64,000 nucleotides of DNA from Miltoncostaea sp050250915 (GTDB lineage Bacteria > Actinomycetota > Thermoleophilia > Miltoncostaeales > Miltoncostaeaceae). Position 1 is the stretch's first letter; every line of letters starts with the position of its first letter. The notes beneath the pieces were generated by a model. The model saw only the letters and a program-made list of their open reading frames with translations, was not told where the DNA came from and did no database searches. A program made the translations under genes and the position numbers. Shown one piece after another: positions 28,573 to 37,529 of the stretch. The stretch lies in NCBI GenBank assembly GCA_050250915.1, contig JBFWNT010000017.1:7757-71756 (forward strand), written 5' to 3'.

Positions 28573-29817
28573 TCAGTCGCCTCGACCATGTGCTCGCGTC
28601 CGCATGACCACCGGCACGCTCGCCAGAATTAGGGCGCCGGCCACGAGCCAGAGCGCCGAGTAGGGGACCGTGCCCAGTGGGTCGCCCAGCGCCCGCTGCC
28701 CCTGGATCGCGGCGCCCGCCAGCAGCGGCCCCAGCACGATGCCCGCCCCGCGACTCATGCTGTAGAGCCCGGTCAGCAGGCCGTGGCCCGCCCGAGGCAT
28801 CATCGGGATGAGCATCGCGTACGGCAGCGCCATCATGATCCCCGCGCTCGCCGAGATGACAGGGATCATCGGGACGAGCAGCGCCGGGTCGTCGGACAGG
28901 AACGGGACGACCATCGGGGCGCCGTACGCGACCGCCGTCCACCGCACCACCCGCTCGGTGCCGAACCGCTCGGCCGTCACGCCGGCCACGGCCGCCCCCA
29001 GCAGCACGCACACGCCGGCCGCGCCGACCACCCCCGCCGTGGCCACCAGGCTCAGGCCGAGGCCCGTCGTGACCCACAGGACCACGAAGGTGCGGATGGC
29101 GCCGAGCGCGGCCTCCCAGAGGGCGTTGGCCACGAAGAACGCGCGCAGGGCGGGGCGCCGCACCAGCAGGCGGCCGACCCGGCGGAAGGCGTCGGCGGCC
29201 CGGAGGGCGTCGCCCGGCTCCTGCTGGAGGGGCTCGCCGCGGTGGACGAGCGCCCACGTGAACGCCCCGACCGTGGCCAGGAGGATCCCCGCCGCGGTCA
29301 CGAACGGCACCGGCTCGGCGATCGCCAGGAGCAGCCCGCCGCCCACCAGGGCCAGCGCCGTGCCCACGCCGCGGGCCACGGCCTGGGCGCTCTGCGACCG
29401 GCCCGCGTCGCGCTCGGGCACGAGGTCCGGATAGAGCGTCCGGTACGGCTCGTAGGCGATGTAGTAGGCGGCGAAGAGGACGATCACCACCAGGAGCGCC
29501 GGCACGATCCGGTCCTGGAAGCCCACCACCACGAGCGCCGCGGCCATCACCGGGACCCCGGCCAGCACGAACGGCAGGCGCCCGCCGATCGGCGTGACCA
29601 GCCGGTCGGAGCGCGCGCCGATCACGACCGGCAGGAACAGGGCCATGATCCCCTCCACCGCGATCAGGGCCGCGATGGCGGTGGGCGACCCGGCGCCCTC
29701 GGCGACGATCACCGGGAGGTAGGTCCCCACCGTCGTCGCCGCCAGCGAGAACCCCAGCGTCGGGACGGCCAGGAGGACGTGGGTCCCACCCGGCGTGCGT
29801 CGTGCGCTGCGGTTCAC
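28573..29817 (-). CDS. Major facilitator superfamily transporter
   Basis: 414 residues with twelve hydrophobic segments in two halves. GARSDRLVTPIGGRLPFVLAG (landmarks GARSD and GGRLPFV, about 68-86) is the loop 2-3 motif in a form seen in sugar:cation (GPH) and sucrose-type carriers. VPERDAGRSQSAQ is the equivalent central motif in another loop. Substrate not predictable. Transcribed after the LLM gene (58-base gap) and before the Vgb-like gene (41 bases), with GC returning to the high genome level here. Confidence 0.85.
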   Translation of the reverse strand: MNRSARRTPGGTHVLLAVPTLGFSLAATTVGTYLPVIVAEGAGSPTAIAALIAVEGIMALFLPVVIGARSDRLVTPIGGRLPFVLAGVPVMAAALVVVGFQDRIVPALLVVIVLFAAYYIAYEPYRTLYPDLVPERDAGRSQSAQAVARGVGTALALVGGGLLLAIAEPVPFVTAAGILLATVGAFTWALVHRGEPLQQEPGDALRAADAFRRVGRLLVRRPALRAFFVANALWEAALGAIRTFVVLWVTTGLGLSLVATAGVVGAAGVCVLLGAAVAGVTAERFGTERVVRWTAVAYGAPMVVPFLSDDPALLVPMIPVISASAGIMMALPYAMLIPMMPRAGHGLLTGLYSMSRGAGIVLGPLLAGAAIQGQRALGDPLGTVPYSALWLVAGALILASVPVVMRTRAHGRGD

Positions 29818-29875
29818 GTGCTCCCGGTTGTCCGGTGCGGGGCGGGCCCGGGGAGCGTAATGGGACGGGCGGGGC

Positions 29876-30787
29876 TCAGCCCGCCGCGACCAGGGGGATC
29901 ACCCGCCCCGCGAAGCGCTCGAGCTGCGCCACCTCGTCGCCCAGCGGCCAGATGAACAGCCGCTGCGCGCCGGCGTCGCGGAACGCGGCGATCCGCTCCG
30001 CGCACCGCTCGGCGGGGCCGATGGGGAGCGCCATGGCGGCCAGGTCCTCCGGGGGCCGGCCCGTCATGGGACCCAGCACGTCGCGCAGGATGCGCTCCTC
30101 CGTGGCCCGGTCCTCGGTGACGTAGCACCAGGCGGTGGCCAGGCCGTTCGTGAACGCGTCGGGGTCGCCGCCGCGCGCCGCGACGTGTGCGCGCACCGCC
30201 GCCCAGGAGTCGGCGAAGCCCTCGGGCGTGGTGTTGTACGCCGACGCGAGCCACCCGTCGCCGAGCTCGGCGGCCCGCCGCAGGCCCCGGGGACGGCCCC
30301 AGCCCGCCATCCAGATCGGCGGCCGGCCGGGCGCCGGCGCCGGCTCCAGGGCCGCCGACGCGTGGGAGGGGTCCCGGCCGAGCAGGACGCGGAGCGTCCG
30401 CACCGCCTCCTCGAAGCGGGCGTGCCGGCGGTCGGTGGGCACGCCCGCCAGCGCGTGGTCGCGCTCGCTGGAGCCGGGCCCGACCCCGCCGGCGAAGCGG
30501 CCACCCGACAGCAGGTCGAGCGCCGCGAACGCCTTCGCGGTGGCCGCCGGCCCGCGCACGGCGGGCAGGCAGACGGTGGTCGCCAGGCCCATGTCGCCCG
30601 ACGCGTCGATCACCGACGCCAGCGCCGTGAGGCCGTCGATCCAGGGCCGGGGGAAGACCAGGTGGTCGTTCGCCGTGAGCCAGCGGTACCCCAGGGACGC
30701 CGCCGCGGTCGCGTAGTCCCGCAGGGCCGTCGGCGAGGACGGCCCGGGCGACATCGGCATCAGCGGGAGGTGGGCCCCGAACTCCAT
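29876..30787 (-). CDS. LLM-class (luciferase-like) flavin-dependent oxidoreductase
   Basis: 303 residues forming an F420/FMN-type TIM barrel. EFGAHLPLMP opens strand 1, then SLGYRWLTANDHLVFP (about 31-46), LDLLSGGRFAGGVGPGSSERDHALAGV (landmarks LSGGRF and GVGPGS, about 93-107), PPIWMAGWGRPRGLRRAAELGDGWL (landmark WMAGWG, about 152-157), ending in AGAQRLFIWPLG. Actinobacterial members often use F420, but the cofactor cannot be settled here. ATG at 30787. Confidence 0.88.
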   Translation of the reverse strand: MEFGAHLPLMPMSPGPSSPTALRDYATAAASLGYRWLTANDHLVFPRPWIDGLTALASVIDASGDMGLATTVCLPAVRGPAATAKAFAALDLLSGGRFAGGVGPGSSERDHALAGVPTDRRHARFEEAVRTLRVLLGRDPSHASAALEPAPAPGRPPIWMAGWGRPRGLRRAAELGDGWLASAYNTTPEGFADSWAAVRAHVAARGGDPDAFTNGLATAWCYVTEDRATEERILRDVLGPMTGRPPEDLAAMALPIGPAERCAERIAAFRDAGAQRLFIWPLGDEVAQLERFAGRVIPLVAAG

Positions 30788-30964
30788 GGCCCCGCCATCA
30801 TCGTGCGGTCCCCCAGGGGTTGTCGATCACGAAGCGCCACGCGTGATCCGCGGTCGAGCAGCGGGGAGGCCGCCGCCGTTCGGGGCAATATCCACGACAC
30901 GCCGATGAGTCGTGGAACTGCACCGGAGCGGACGCACGCGCTGCGCGGCGGACGCTGACGCCCC

Positions 30965-31852
30965 GTGACCGCGGCGCCGGCGTCCGCCGCGCAGCTGGCC
31001 GCGGACGTGGTCGCCCGGGTCCGGGACGATCCCGCGGCCCGGTTGCTCGCGATGCGCGGGCTGTACGAGAGCCGGGCGCCGGGGCGGCCGCACCTGCCGT
31101 ACCGGCGCGCGATCACCGCGTTCATGTCGTGGCAGGTCGATCGGGCGCTGCTCGAGCCTCCCGGCGCGCCGCGGCCGGGCAGCCCGTGGTGGCGGGCGGT
31201 CAACGACGCCCTGCTGCGCGACACCGCCGAGGCGCGCCACCTGTCGCTGGGCGCGCCCGGCGAGCCCTCGTCCCCCGCGGTGCGCGCGTGCCTGGAGTTC
31301 GCGCTGCGCCCGTCCGCGCGGGGCTGGTACCGCGCCCACAACGTCTCGATCGCGAGCGCCTACCTCGCGAACCGCGAGCTGGCGGAGCGGGAGGGGCGCG
31401 TCGAGCGCTTCTTCCTGAACGTGGTGCTCCTGCGCGTGCTGTATGCCCACGCCCTGGTGGCGGAGCCGCGCCTCGCGCTCGGGTGGCTCTGGCCGGTGGC
31501 GGGGCCGCTCGGCGACCCCCGGGTGGGCACCACCGGCATCTTCCTCTCGCTCTCGCGGGTGCTGCCGAACCGCTACCCGCTGGGCGATGACGTGACCCCG
31601 TTCGTGGCCGACGAGGGCGGCTTCGGGCGGCTCCTCGACCACGGGATCATCCAGCCGCGGCTGCGGGCCCTCTACGACTGGTCGGCGCGGGAGCTGGACC
31701 GCCCCGAGGTGGCCGGCCTGCTGGTCGGCGAGACCCCCGCCTACGCGTGGGACCCGGCGGAGTCCGCCGATTGGGTGCCGCCCCCGCGCCGCCTCGAGCG
31801 GCTCGCGCGGCGCGTCGTCCCGCCGCCGTTCGGCGCGTGCGGGTCCGTGTAG
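30965..31852 (+). CDS. Conserved-looking protein of unknown function
   Basis: 295 residues from a GTG, soluble, no signal peptide. It has well-formed helices and conserved-looking landmarks: HLPYRRAITAFMSWQVDRALL (about 42-62, quoted as PYRRAI and FMSWQVDR), GSPWWRAVNDALLRDTAEA, ARGWYRAHNVSIASAYL, and FFLNVVLLRVLYAHALV. It reads like a family confined to actinobacteria, but I cannot name it. The leader 30788-30964 is shared with the divergent LLM gene, and the next membrane-protein gene starts 9 bases after its stop. Confidence 0.7.
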   Translation: MTAAPASAAQLAADVVARVRDDPAARLLAMRGLYESRAPGRPHLPYRRAITAFMSWQVDRALLEPPGAPRPGSPWWRAVNDALLRDTAEARHLSLGAPGEPSSPAVRACLEFALRPSARGWYRAHNVSIASAYLANRELAEREGRVERFFLNVVLLRVLYAHALVAEPRLALGWLWPVAGPLGDPRVGTTGIFLSLSRVLPNRYPLGDDVTPFVADEGGFGRLLDHGIIQPRLRALYDWSARELDRPEVAGLLVGETPAYAWDPAESADWVPPPRRLERLARRVVPPPFGACGSV

Positions 31853-31861
31853 CGTCGGCGG

Positions 31862-32596
31862 GTGTCCTGGTGGGACCGCAACGTGGTCGACCCCCAGAAG
31901 CTGCCGGTGCTCATGCTGCTGGTGGCCTTCATCGTCACGTTCCTGGTCACCCGGACGATCACCCGCTCCATCCGCGCCGGGCGGGGGCCGTTCCGGGACA
32001 TGGACCCGGACGGCGTCCACCTGCACCACTCCATCCCGGGGATCATCCTGCTGACCGCCGGGGCGGTGGCGTCCGTCGCCGTCCCGCGCGACATCGCTTG
32101 GCGGTCGCTGGCCGCCGTCGCGATCGGCATCGGCGCGTCGCTGGTGTTCGACGAGTTCGCGATGCTGCTCCACCTCGACGACGACTACTGGCAGGCGGAG
32201 GGCCGCGAGTCCGTCCAGGCGGTGGGGCTCGTGACCGCCTGCCTCGCCCTCGTGGTGGTCGGCTTCGTGCCGTTCGGCGTGGACGACGTGGGCCCCCGCG
32301 AGCTGGGCGTCCGCTGGGGGGTCGTCGGCCTGGAGGCGCTCCTGGTGGGCGCCGTGCTCGTCTGCGCGCTGAAGGGGAAGTACCGCCTGGCGATCGTGTC
32401 GGTCTTCATCCCCCCCGTGGCGGCGGTCGGCGCCATCCGGCTGGCGCGCCCGGGGTCGTGGTGGGCGCGCCACCGCTACGCGCGATCGCCGGCGACGCTG
32501 GCCCTGGCGCAGTCCCGCGAGGCGGCCTTCGAGCGCCGCTGGGACCCGGTGTGGCGGCGGATCGGCGACGTCCTGGCGGGCGCCCCCGACGGTTGA
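31862..32596 (+). CDS. Integral membrane protein of unknown function
   Basis: 244 residues from a GTG with about six membrane spans: near 15-33, 62-80, 85-105, 122-142, 155-172 and 178-196. Between the first two lies the invariant-looking segment MDPDGVHLHHSIPGIILL (about 47-64), whose HLHH pair and Asp could bind metal. FDEFAMLLHLDDDYW (about 100-114) is a second acidic/His stretch on the loop after span 3. I know such proteins only as uncharacterised actinobacterial membrane proteins. Probably cotranscribed with the preceding gene. Confidence 0.72.
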   Translation: MSWWDRNVVDPQKLPVLMLLVAFIVTFLVTRTITRSIRAGRGPFRDMDPDGVHLHHSIPGIILLTAGAVASVAVPRDIAWRSLAAVAIGIGASLVFDEFAMLLHLDDDYWQAEGRESVQAVGLVTACLALVVVGFVPFGVDDVGPRELGVRWGVVGLEALLVGAVLVCALKGKYRLAIVSVFIPPVAAVGAIRLARPGSWWARHRYARSPATLALAQSREAAFERRWDPVWRRIGDVLAGAPDG

Positions 32597-32718
32597 CGCG
32601 GCCCGGGGTGGACGGCCGAGGGGACGCGGATGGCGCCGTGGCCGACGCTCCCGCACCGGCGAGGGCGCGCCGGCGGGGCGGGCCGGGGTGCTCCCCCGAC
32701 CCGCACGCCGCCGCGCCG

Positions 32719-34632
32719 TTACGGCTTCACGTTCTGCGACGAGATGCCGCCGGGCGCGATGCCGTCCTGCGTGAAGCCCGCCTGGAGGCTCGCGATGTTC
32801 AGGTTGGCGCGCCGCACCGCCACCTGGGAGATGCGCTGGTTGATCAGCAGCTGCTGCGCCGAGAGCGTCACGTTGGACCCCGAGCCGTTGCTGGGGCTGG
32901 GGACCACGATCGGCGTGCCGGGGCTGTTCGCCCCCAGGGGGCCGAAGGCGAGGCCCGGCAGCAGGTTTGCGCTGGTGAACACCCCGGTCCCGATCTGCGA
33001 CGCCGTGAGGCCCGCGGTGAGCCGGTCGCGGACCGCGTTCGACCGGAGTACCGCCGCCTGGGAGATGCGCTGGTTGATGAGCAGCTGCTGCGTCGTCAGC
33101 TCGACGGTGCCGCCGCCGCCCGTCTTCTTCGGGATGGGCACCACGTAATTCAGCGCCTTCGAGGGCGTGCCGGGCCCGGCGGTGCCGGTCAACGGGACGC
33201 CCGTGCCGAACGCCGGGGCGCCGAATGCCGTGGTGCGGAACGCCGTGGCGGGGAGGCCCGCGTTCAGGGCGTTCAGCGCACCGTTGGAGCGGAGCACCGC
33301 CGCCTGGGAGATGCGCTGGTTCGTGAGGAGCTGGCCCGTCGAGAGCGTCACCTCGCCGCCCGCCCCCGCGGGCCGCGTCGAGGCGAACACGCTGCCCAGG
33401 CCGGAGCCCGGGGCGCTCGCCCAGACGGCCGTGCCCAGGCTGTTCTGGTCGAGGCCCGCCCCGATCACGGGGCGTGTGCCCGTGCCGGGCAGGGACTCGA
33501 TGTTGCCGAGGGTGCTCGCGGTCAGCGTCGAGCCCCACGCGGACGTGGTGTTGGCGCCGTTCTGCTGGAGCACCAGGGTGTCGCCCGCGGGCGCGACGGC
33601 CAGGGCGGACGTGCCGCCCGGCCCGACGGCCTGCGACGGGCTGTAGGCGCCGCTGCCCACGTCGCGGACCGAGTAGCCCGAGCCGATGACCGCCGCGTTG
33701 CCGACCAGGTCGAAGTCCACCGGGCCCGGCGCGCCCGCCGGGATGGTGGTGGGCGTGCGCCAGCCGTCGTCCAGGGAGGAGCGGTACACCGACTGCGGCT
33801 GCGCCCCGCCCGTGAACGTGGCCAGGGCGTTGCCGGACGGGTCGACCGCGATGGTCCCGAGTGTCGACGGCGCGGTGCCCACGGGCTCGGGCGCGGTCCA
33901 CGTGGTCCCGTTGGTCGAGTAGGACGCGAAGGCCTGGGTCCCGCTGGACGCGCCCGTCAGCAGCGTCCAGCCGGCGACGAACGTGCCCTGGCCGTTGCCG
34001 GCGAGGGTGAAGCCGTTGAAGCCGTTGAAGGGCGCGGCGAGGCTGTACAGCTGGACCGGCGCGTTGAAGGTGGTGGCCCCCGGCGGCAGCGTGGCGGCGT
34101 AGAGCTTCTGGTCGGTGGGGGAGTTCGCGATCAGCACGGCCGCCGTCACCGAGCCGTCGGGGCCGACCGCGATGTGGGCGTTGTCGCCCTTGAGGGGCGC
34201 CGGCACGATCGACCAGGTCGGCTGGGAGGGCGTGATCCTGGCGATCACGTTGCTGTTGGCGACGCTCGGCAGCGACGTCGAGACGGCCGCGGTGCCGTCG
34301 GCGCCGATCGCCGCGCGCACGAACTCCGGCTTGCCGCCGGTCGCGACCGTGAACGCGGGGCCGAACGTGTCGGCGTTGGGTGCGCGGTAGGCCGCGACGG
34401 TCGCCTTGTTGCCGTGCCACGCCGCCACCGCCGCGCCGTTCGGCGCCTCCGCGAAGCTCACCAGGCCGTCCGCCTCGGTGCAGTTCGAGCAGATGGTCTG
34501 CGGGTCGGCCCATGCGGCGTTCGCCACCGCCGGGGCGACCGCGACGGCGGCGAGCGCCGCGGCGCCCGCCGCCACGAGCACGCTCCGCCGGCGTCGGAGG
34601 CGACGCCGGCTCGGGGGACGGTCAACGTTCAT
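32719..34632 (-). CDS. Exported protein with three C-terminal LLxNQRISQ repeats
   Basis: 637 residues. A basic N-terminus (RRRLRRRRS) and signal sequence to about residue 40 (ANAAWA) are followed by a mostly beta region of about 380 residues with IxADGTAAVS/IAVGPDGSVTAAV/IAVDPSGNALATF strands, suggesting a propeller. The C-terminus carries three copies of a roughly 38-residue module at about 427-465, 509-547 and 587-625, each with LSxxQLLxNQRISQxAVxRxN at its heart. Separating linkers are Gly/Pro/Thr-rich. The repeats are also near-identical at DNA level over the QRISQ core. Function unknown; surface exposure is inferred. ATG at 34632. Confidence 0.75.
   Translation of the reverse strand: MNVDRPPSRRRLRRRRSVLVAAGAAALAAVAVAPAVANAAWADPQTICSNCTEADGLVSFAEAPNGAAVAAWHGNKATVAAYRAPNADTFGPAFTVATGGKPEFVRAAIGADGTAAVSTSLPSVANSNVIARITPSQPTWSIVPAPLKGDNAHIAVGPDGSVTAAVLIANSPTDQKLYAATLPPGATTFNAPVQLYSLAAPFNGFNGFTLAGNGQGTFVAGWTLLTGASSGTQAFASYSTNGTTWTAPEPVGTAPSTLGTIAVDPSGNALATFTGGAQPQSVYRSSLDDGWRTPTTIPAGAPGPVDFDLVGNAAVIGSGYSVRDVGSGAYSPSQAVGPGGTSALAVAPAGDTLVLQQNGANTTSAWGSTLTASTLGNIESLPGTGTRPVIGAGLDQNSLGTAVWASAPGSGLGSVFASTRPAGAGGEVTLSTGQLLTNQRISQAAVLRSNGALNALNAGLPATAFRTTAFGAPAFGTGVPLTGTAGPGTPSKALNYVVPIPKKTGGGGTVELTTQQLLINQRISQAAVLRSNAVRDRLTAGLTASQIGTGVFTSANLLPGLAFGPLGANSPGTPIVVPSPSNGSGSNVTLSAQQLLINQRISQVAVRRANLNIASLQAGFTQDGIAPGGISSQNVKP
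32775..33352 (-). repeat. Three tandem-spaced coding repeats (about 110 bases each, 235-245-base period)
   Basis: Copies lie near 32775-32875, 33010-33108 and 33250-33352, all coding in the same frame. Each shares the core complementary to GGGAGATGCGCTGGTT at 32826, 33063 and 33309, encoding NQRISQ. Copies 2 and 3 also share the preceding LLI codons. Confidence 0.75.
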
Positions 34633-34776
34633 GGGTGCGCCTTTGTCCGGGGGCGGGGTCCCGCGGCGGACTCGGGTGGGTCGCCGTCGGGAGGCGACGC
34701 GGGGTGTCCGACGCGGCCGCCGGCGCGAGGGTATTACGGAATCGGGCCCACGCGCTCGTGGCGCGGGGGCGCTCCG

Positions 34777-34965
34777 CTACGCGGCCGGCGGGCGGTGCGC
34801 CGAGGGCAGCACGGCGATCACGCAGAGCCCGATGATCGGCAGCACGAACCCGATGACCGCCCAGATGACGGGGTCGTGGCCCTTGCGGAGCGCGATCTTC
34901 GCGCACGCCCAGGCGCATGCCACGGCGACGACGAAGCAGATCAGGAACAGCACGAACAGGTCCAC
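34777..34965 (-). CDS. Small two-span membrane protein
   Basis: 62 residues from a GTG with a GGAGG site 4 bases upstream. Two hydrophobic spans (LFVLFLICFVVAVACAWAC, about 3-21, and VIWAVIGFVLPIIGLCVIAVL, about 34-53, quoted as landmarks IWAVIGF and IIGLCVIAVL) are joined by the basic loop AKIALRKGHDP. Similar short proteins are common in actinobacteria, but no function is known to me. Confidence 0.6.
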   Translation of the reverse strand: MDLFVLFLICFVVAVACAWACAKIALRKGHDPVIWAVIGFVLPIIGLCVIAVLPSAHRPPAA

Positions 34966-35170
34966 GATGCCTCCGGGACGGCGGGGCGTGACGTCAACGG
35001 TAGTCGAACCCCGTGCCCGGTCGGGGGGCCGAGCATCGTCCGATCGGGTGACGGCGGTCACCCGGATGCGCGAGCGCCGCGCGGGCGGTGGTCCGCACGA
35101 ACCCGGCCCGTGGGCGGCCGCCCGCCCGCCGCTAGCGTCGCCCGACCCTGCCGGACACGCGAGGAGGCCC

Positions 35171-36586
35171 ATGCGACGCGACGACATCCCACGCCCGGGG
35201 GACATGGGCGGCATGCACGAGGGGACGGGGCTCCGGCGGGCGACGTTCCTCAAGGCCGTCGCCGCCGCGGTGGTCGCACCCTCGCTGCTCGCCGGGCGGG
35301 CGGCGGCCGGCGGGGCCCCGACGGGGTTGCCGGCGACGGCGCGCGACGCGTGGCCCCAGGCGGCGCACGACCTCGCGGCCACCCGCGCGACGCCGTGGGC
35401 GCCGTCGGGGCTTGCGGTGCGGTGGCGCCGGCCCGTCGCCGGTGGGATGACCGGCCCGCCGGCCATCGTCCACGGGCGCGTGGTCGCGGCGTCCCTCGGC
35501 GGCGAGGTCGCGGCGTTCGACCTCGCCGACGGCCGCGAGCGCTGGCGGCGCGCCTTCGACCCCGCCGTGTACGGCTCGGGGGACGGCGCCGTGGCGCTCG
35601 GCTTCTTCGGCGGGTGCGCCGTGCACGGCGGCCGCGTGGTGGTGGCGTCGGACCGTCTGCGCTGCCTGCGGCTGCGCGACGGGGCGGTGCTCTGGGAGGC
35701 GGAGCCGCTGCGGGCGCCGGGTGGCGACGACTACTTCTGGGGCGCGCCGGTGATCGCCGGCGGCCTCGTGCTCGCGGGGTCCGGTGCCGGCAGCGAGTCG
35801 ACGGACACCCGCGGCCGCGTCTCGGCGTACCGCCTCGCCGACGGCGCGCCGCGGTGGAGCACGCCCATGGTTCCGGAGGGCGGCAACGGCGGCGGGGTGC
35901 TGAGCCCCGTGACCGTCGACCCGGTCCGGCGCGCCGTCTTCGCCGGCACGGGCGCCCCGTACCTCCCGGTGCCGGGCGCCAACCCGGGGACCTGCTCGGT
36001 CGTGGAGTTGGCGCTCGACGACGGGCGGCTGCGCTGGAGCGACCAGCTGCACCCCGGCGACCGGCTCGGCCTGGACGTCAACTCGGCGCCGCTCCTGACG
36101 GCGAGCACGATCGCGGTGACGGCGAAGGACGGGGTGTGGGCGTGGGATCGCGCCTCGCGCAGGCGCCTCTGGCGGCGTGGCCTGACCCCCGCGACGCCGG
36201 CCGGGGGCGGGCCGGCGGGCCCGGTCAACGGGCCGGAGGGCGGCCCCATCGCCACCGACGGCCGCCGCGTCCACGTCCTCTCCAACGACGGCGATGCCGG
36301 CCACGCCGTGGCCGCGGCGCTGGACGCGCGGACTGGGGAGGTGCGCTGGCGCACCGACCTCGGAGGGCTCACGTTCGCGGCGCCGGCGCTGGCCGGCGAC
36401 GTCCTGTGCTCCGCCACCGTCTCCGGCGACCTCGAGGTGCTCGGCGCCCGCGACGGGCGCCAGGTGGCCCGGGTCCCGCTCGGCGGCCCCAGCGCGGGGG
36501 CGGTCGCCGCCGCGGACGGACGGATCGTGTTCGGGATCGGGGCGGAGCCCTTCCTCCCGGGTGGCGAGCTGGTCTGCGTCGGCTGA
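35171..36586 (+). CDS. Exported PQQ-binding-like beta-propeller protein (Tat signal)
   Basis: 471 residues. The N-terminus has a twin-arginine-like signal (LRRATFLKAVAAAVVAPSLLAG, landmarks RRATFLK at about 23-29, then hydrophobic core). The body has repeated WRRP/W.RAFD/LWEAE/RWSTPM/RWSDQL/LWRRGL/RWRTDL strand ends typical of PQQ-dehydrogenase-like propeller blades. There are no catalytic residues of quinoprotein dehydrogenases that I can identify, so a structural or binding role is as likely as an enzyme. ATG at 35171 has GAGGAGG upstream. It converges on the SGNH gene with a 13-base gap. Confidence 0.8.
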   Translation: MRRDDIPRPGDMGGMHEGTGLRRATFLKAVAAAVVAPSLLAGRAAAGGAPTGLPATARDAWPQAAHDLAATRATPWAPSGLAVRWRRPVAGGMTGPPAIVHGRVVAASLGGEVAAFDLADGRERWRRAFDPAVYGSGDGAVALGFFGGCAVHGGRVVVASDRLRCLRLRDGAVLWEAEPLRAPGGDDYFWGAPVIAGGLVLAGSGAGSESTDTRGRVSAYRLADGAPRWSTPMVPEGGNGGGVLSPVTVDPVRRAVFAGTGAPYLPVPGANPGTCSVVELALDDGRLRWSDQLHPGDRLGLDVNSAPLLTASTIAVTAKDGVWAWDRASRRRLWRRGLTPATPAGGGPAGPVNGPEGGPIATDGRRVHVLSNDGDAGHAVAAALDARTGEVRWRTDLGGLTFAAPALAGDVLCSATVSGDLEVLGARDGRQVARVPLGGPSAGAVAAADGRIVFGIGAEPFLPGGELVCVG

Positions 36587-36599
36587 GGGGCCGCCCCGC

Positions 36600-37403
36600 C
36601 TACCCCGTGAAGGTGGTCAGGATGGCCCGGTAGCCGGAGCTCTGGCCGGTCCGGTTCGGGTGGAAGCTCTCGGCCGTGTTGAAGATGTTCAGCCCGTTCA
36701 GCCACGCCGTGGACGAGCACACGGCGTGGCCCGTGAACGACCCGAGCGCGCTCCGGTACGTGAATCCGCTGGCGCCGGCGCGGGCGCCGATCACCCGGTC
36801 GATCTCCTCGGACAGGAGGTTGGCGTTGGCGCGCTCGCTCGAGGTGATCCCACTGGTGCCGAAGCAGCTCGCCGTCGAGAAGAGCCGCGGGTAGCCGAGC
36901 ACGACCACCCTGGCGCTGGGCGCGCGCGCCCTGATCGCCGCGTAGACGGCGTCCAGCTTCATGTCGAGCGTGGCGGCGGCGGACGTCGTGGTGCTGGTCG
37001 GCGCGGCGTTGCAGTCGCTCGTGACGCAGCGCTGGATGAGGCTCGCGAAGCCGAGGTCGTTGCCGCCGACGGTGATGGTCACGAGCGTCGTCGTGGCCGC
37101 GAGCGAGGCGACCTGCGGCGGGAGCGTCGCGGTGCCGTTCAGGACGGTGGCCGTCGTCGCGCCCGAGCAGGCCACGAAGCTGAGCGCCGTCCCGGGATGC
37201 GCGGCCGACCAGAGGGCGGGGTAGGCGTACGTGCTGCGCTTGCACGAGGAGCTCAGCGTGTACGAGTTCGTCCCGACCCCGGAGGAGTACGAGTCGCCCA
37301 GCGCGACGTAGCTCTCCGCCGCCGCGGCGAGCCCCGGCACGGCCAGGGCGGTCAGCGCCACCAGCAGTACGGCGATCCAGGGCGTTCGACGCGCGCGCAT
37401 CAT
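36600..37403 (-). CDS. Secreted SGNH/GDSL hydrolase
   Basis: 267 residues. Signal peptide to about residue 28 (GLAAAAES). Block I GDSYSSG with the nucleophile Ser (about 36-42), block III VGGNDLGFAS with the oxyanion Asn (about 112-121) and block V ESFHPNRTGQ with catalytic His (about 249-258) are all present. Six cysteines (CKR, CSG, CV, CN, CFG, CSS) could form three disulfides, as in Streptomyces-type extracellular esterases/lipases. It would hydrolyse ester-linked lipids or polysaccharide decorations outside the cell. Confidence 0.92.
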   Translation of the reverse strand: MMRARRTPWIAVLLVALTALAVPGLAAAAESYVALGDSYSSGVGTNSYTLSSSCKRSTYAYPALWSAAHPGTALSFVACSGATTATVLNGTATLPPQVASLAATTTLVTITVGGNDLGFASLIQRCVTSDCNAAPTSTTTSAAATLDMKLDAVYAAIRARAPSARVVVLGYPRLFSTASCFGTSGITSSERANANLLSEEIDRVIGARAGASGFTYRSALGSFTGHAVCSSTAWLNGLNIFNTAESFHPNRTGQSSGYRAILTTFTG

Positions 37404-37529
37404 CGCGGGGCTCCTCGCTGCGATCGGTCCGTTGACCGGCCGCTGCGCCCGCGATCCGGCCGGCAGGGCGAACCTATTGCGCCGTCGCCGGGGGCCGCAA
37501 CCGTCTCGACGATCCCGGTCCGGCCGCCC

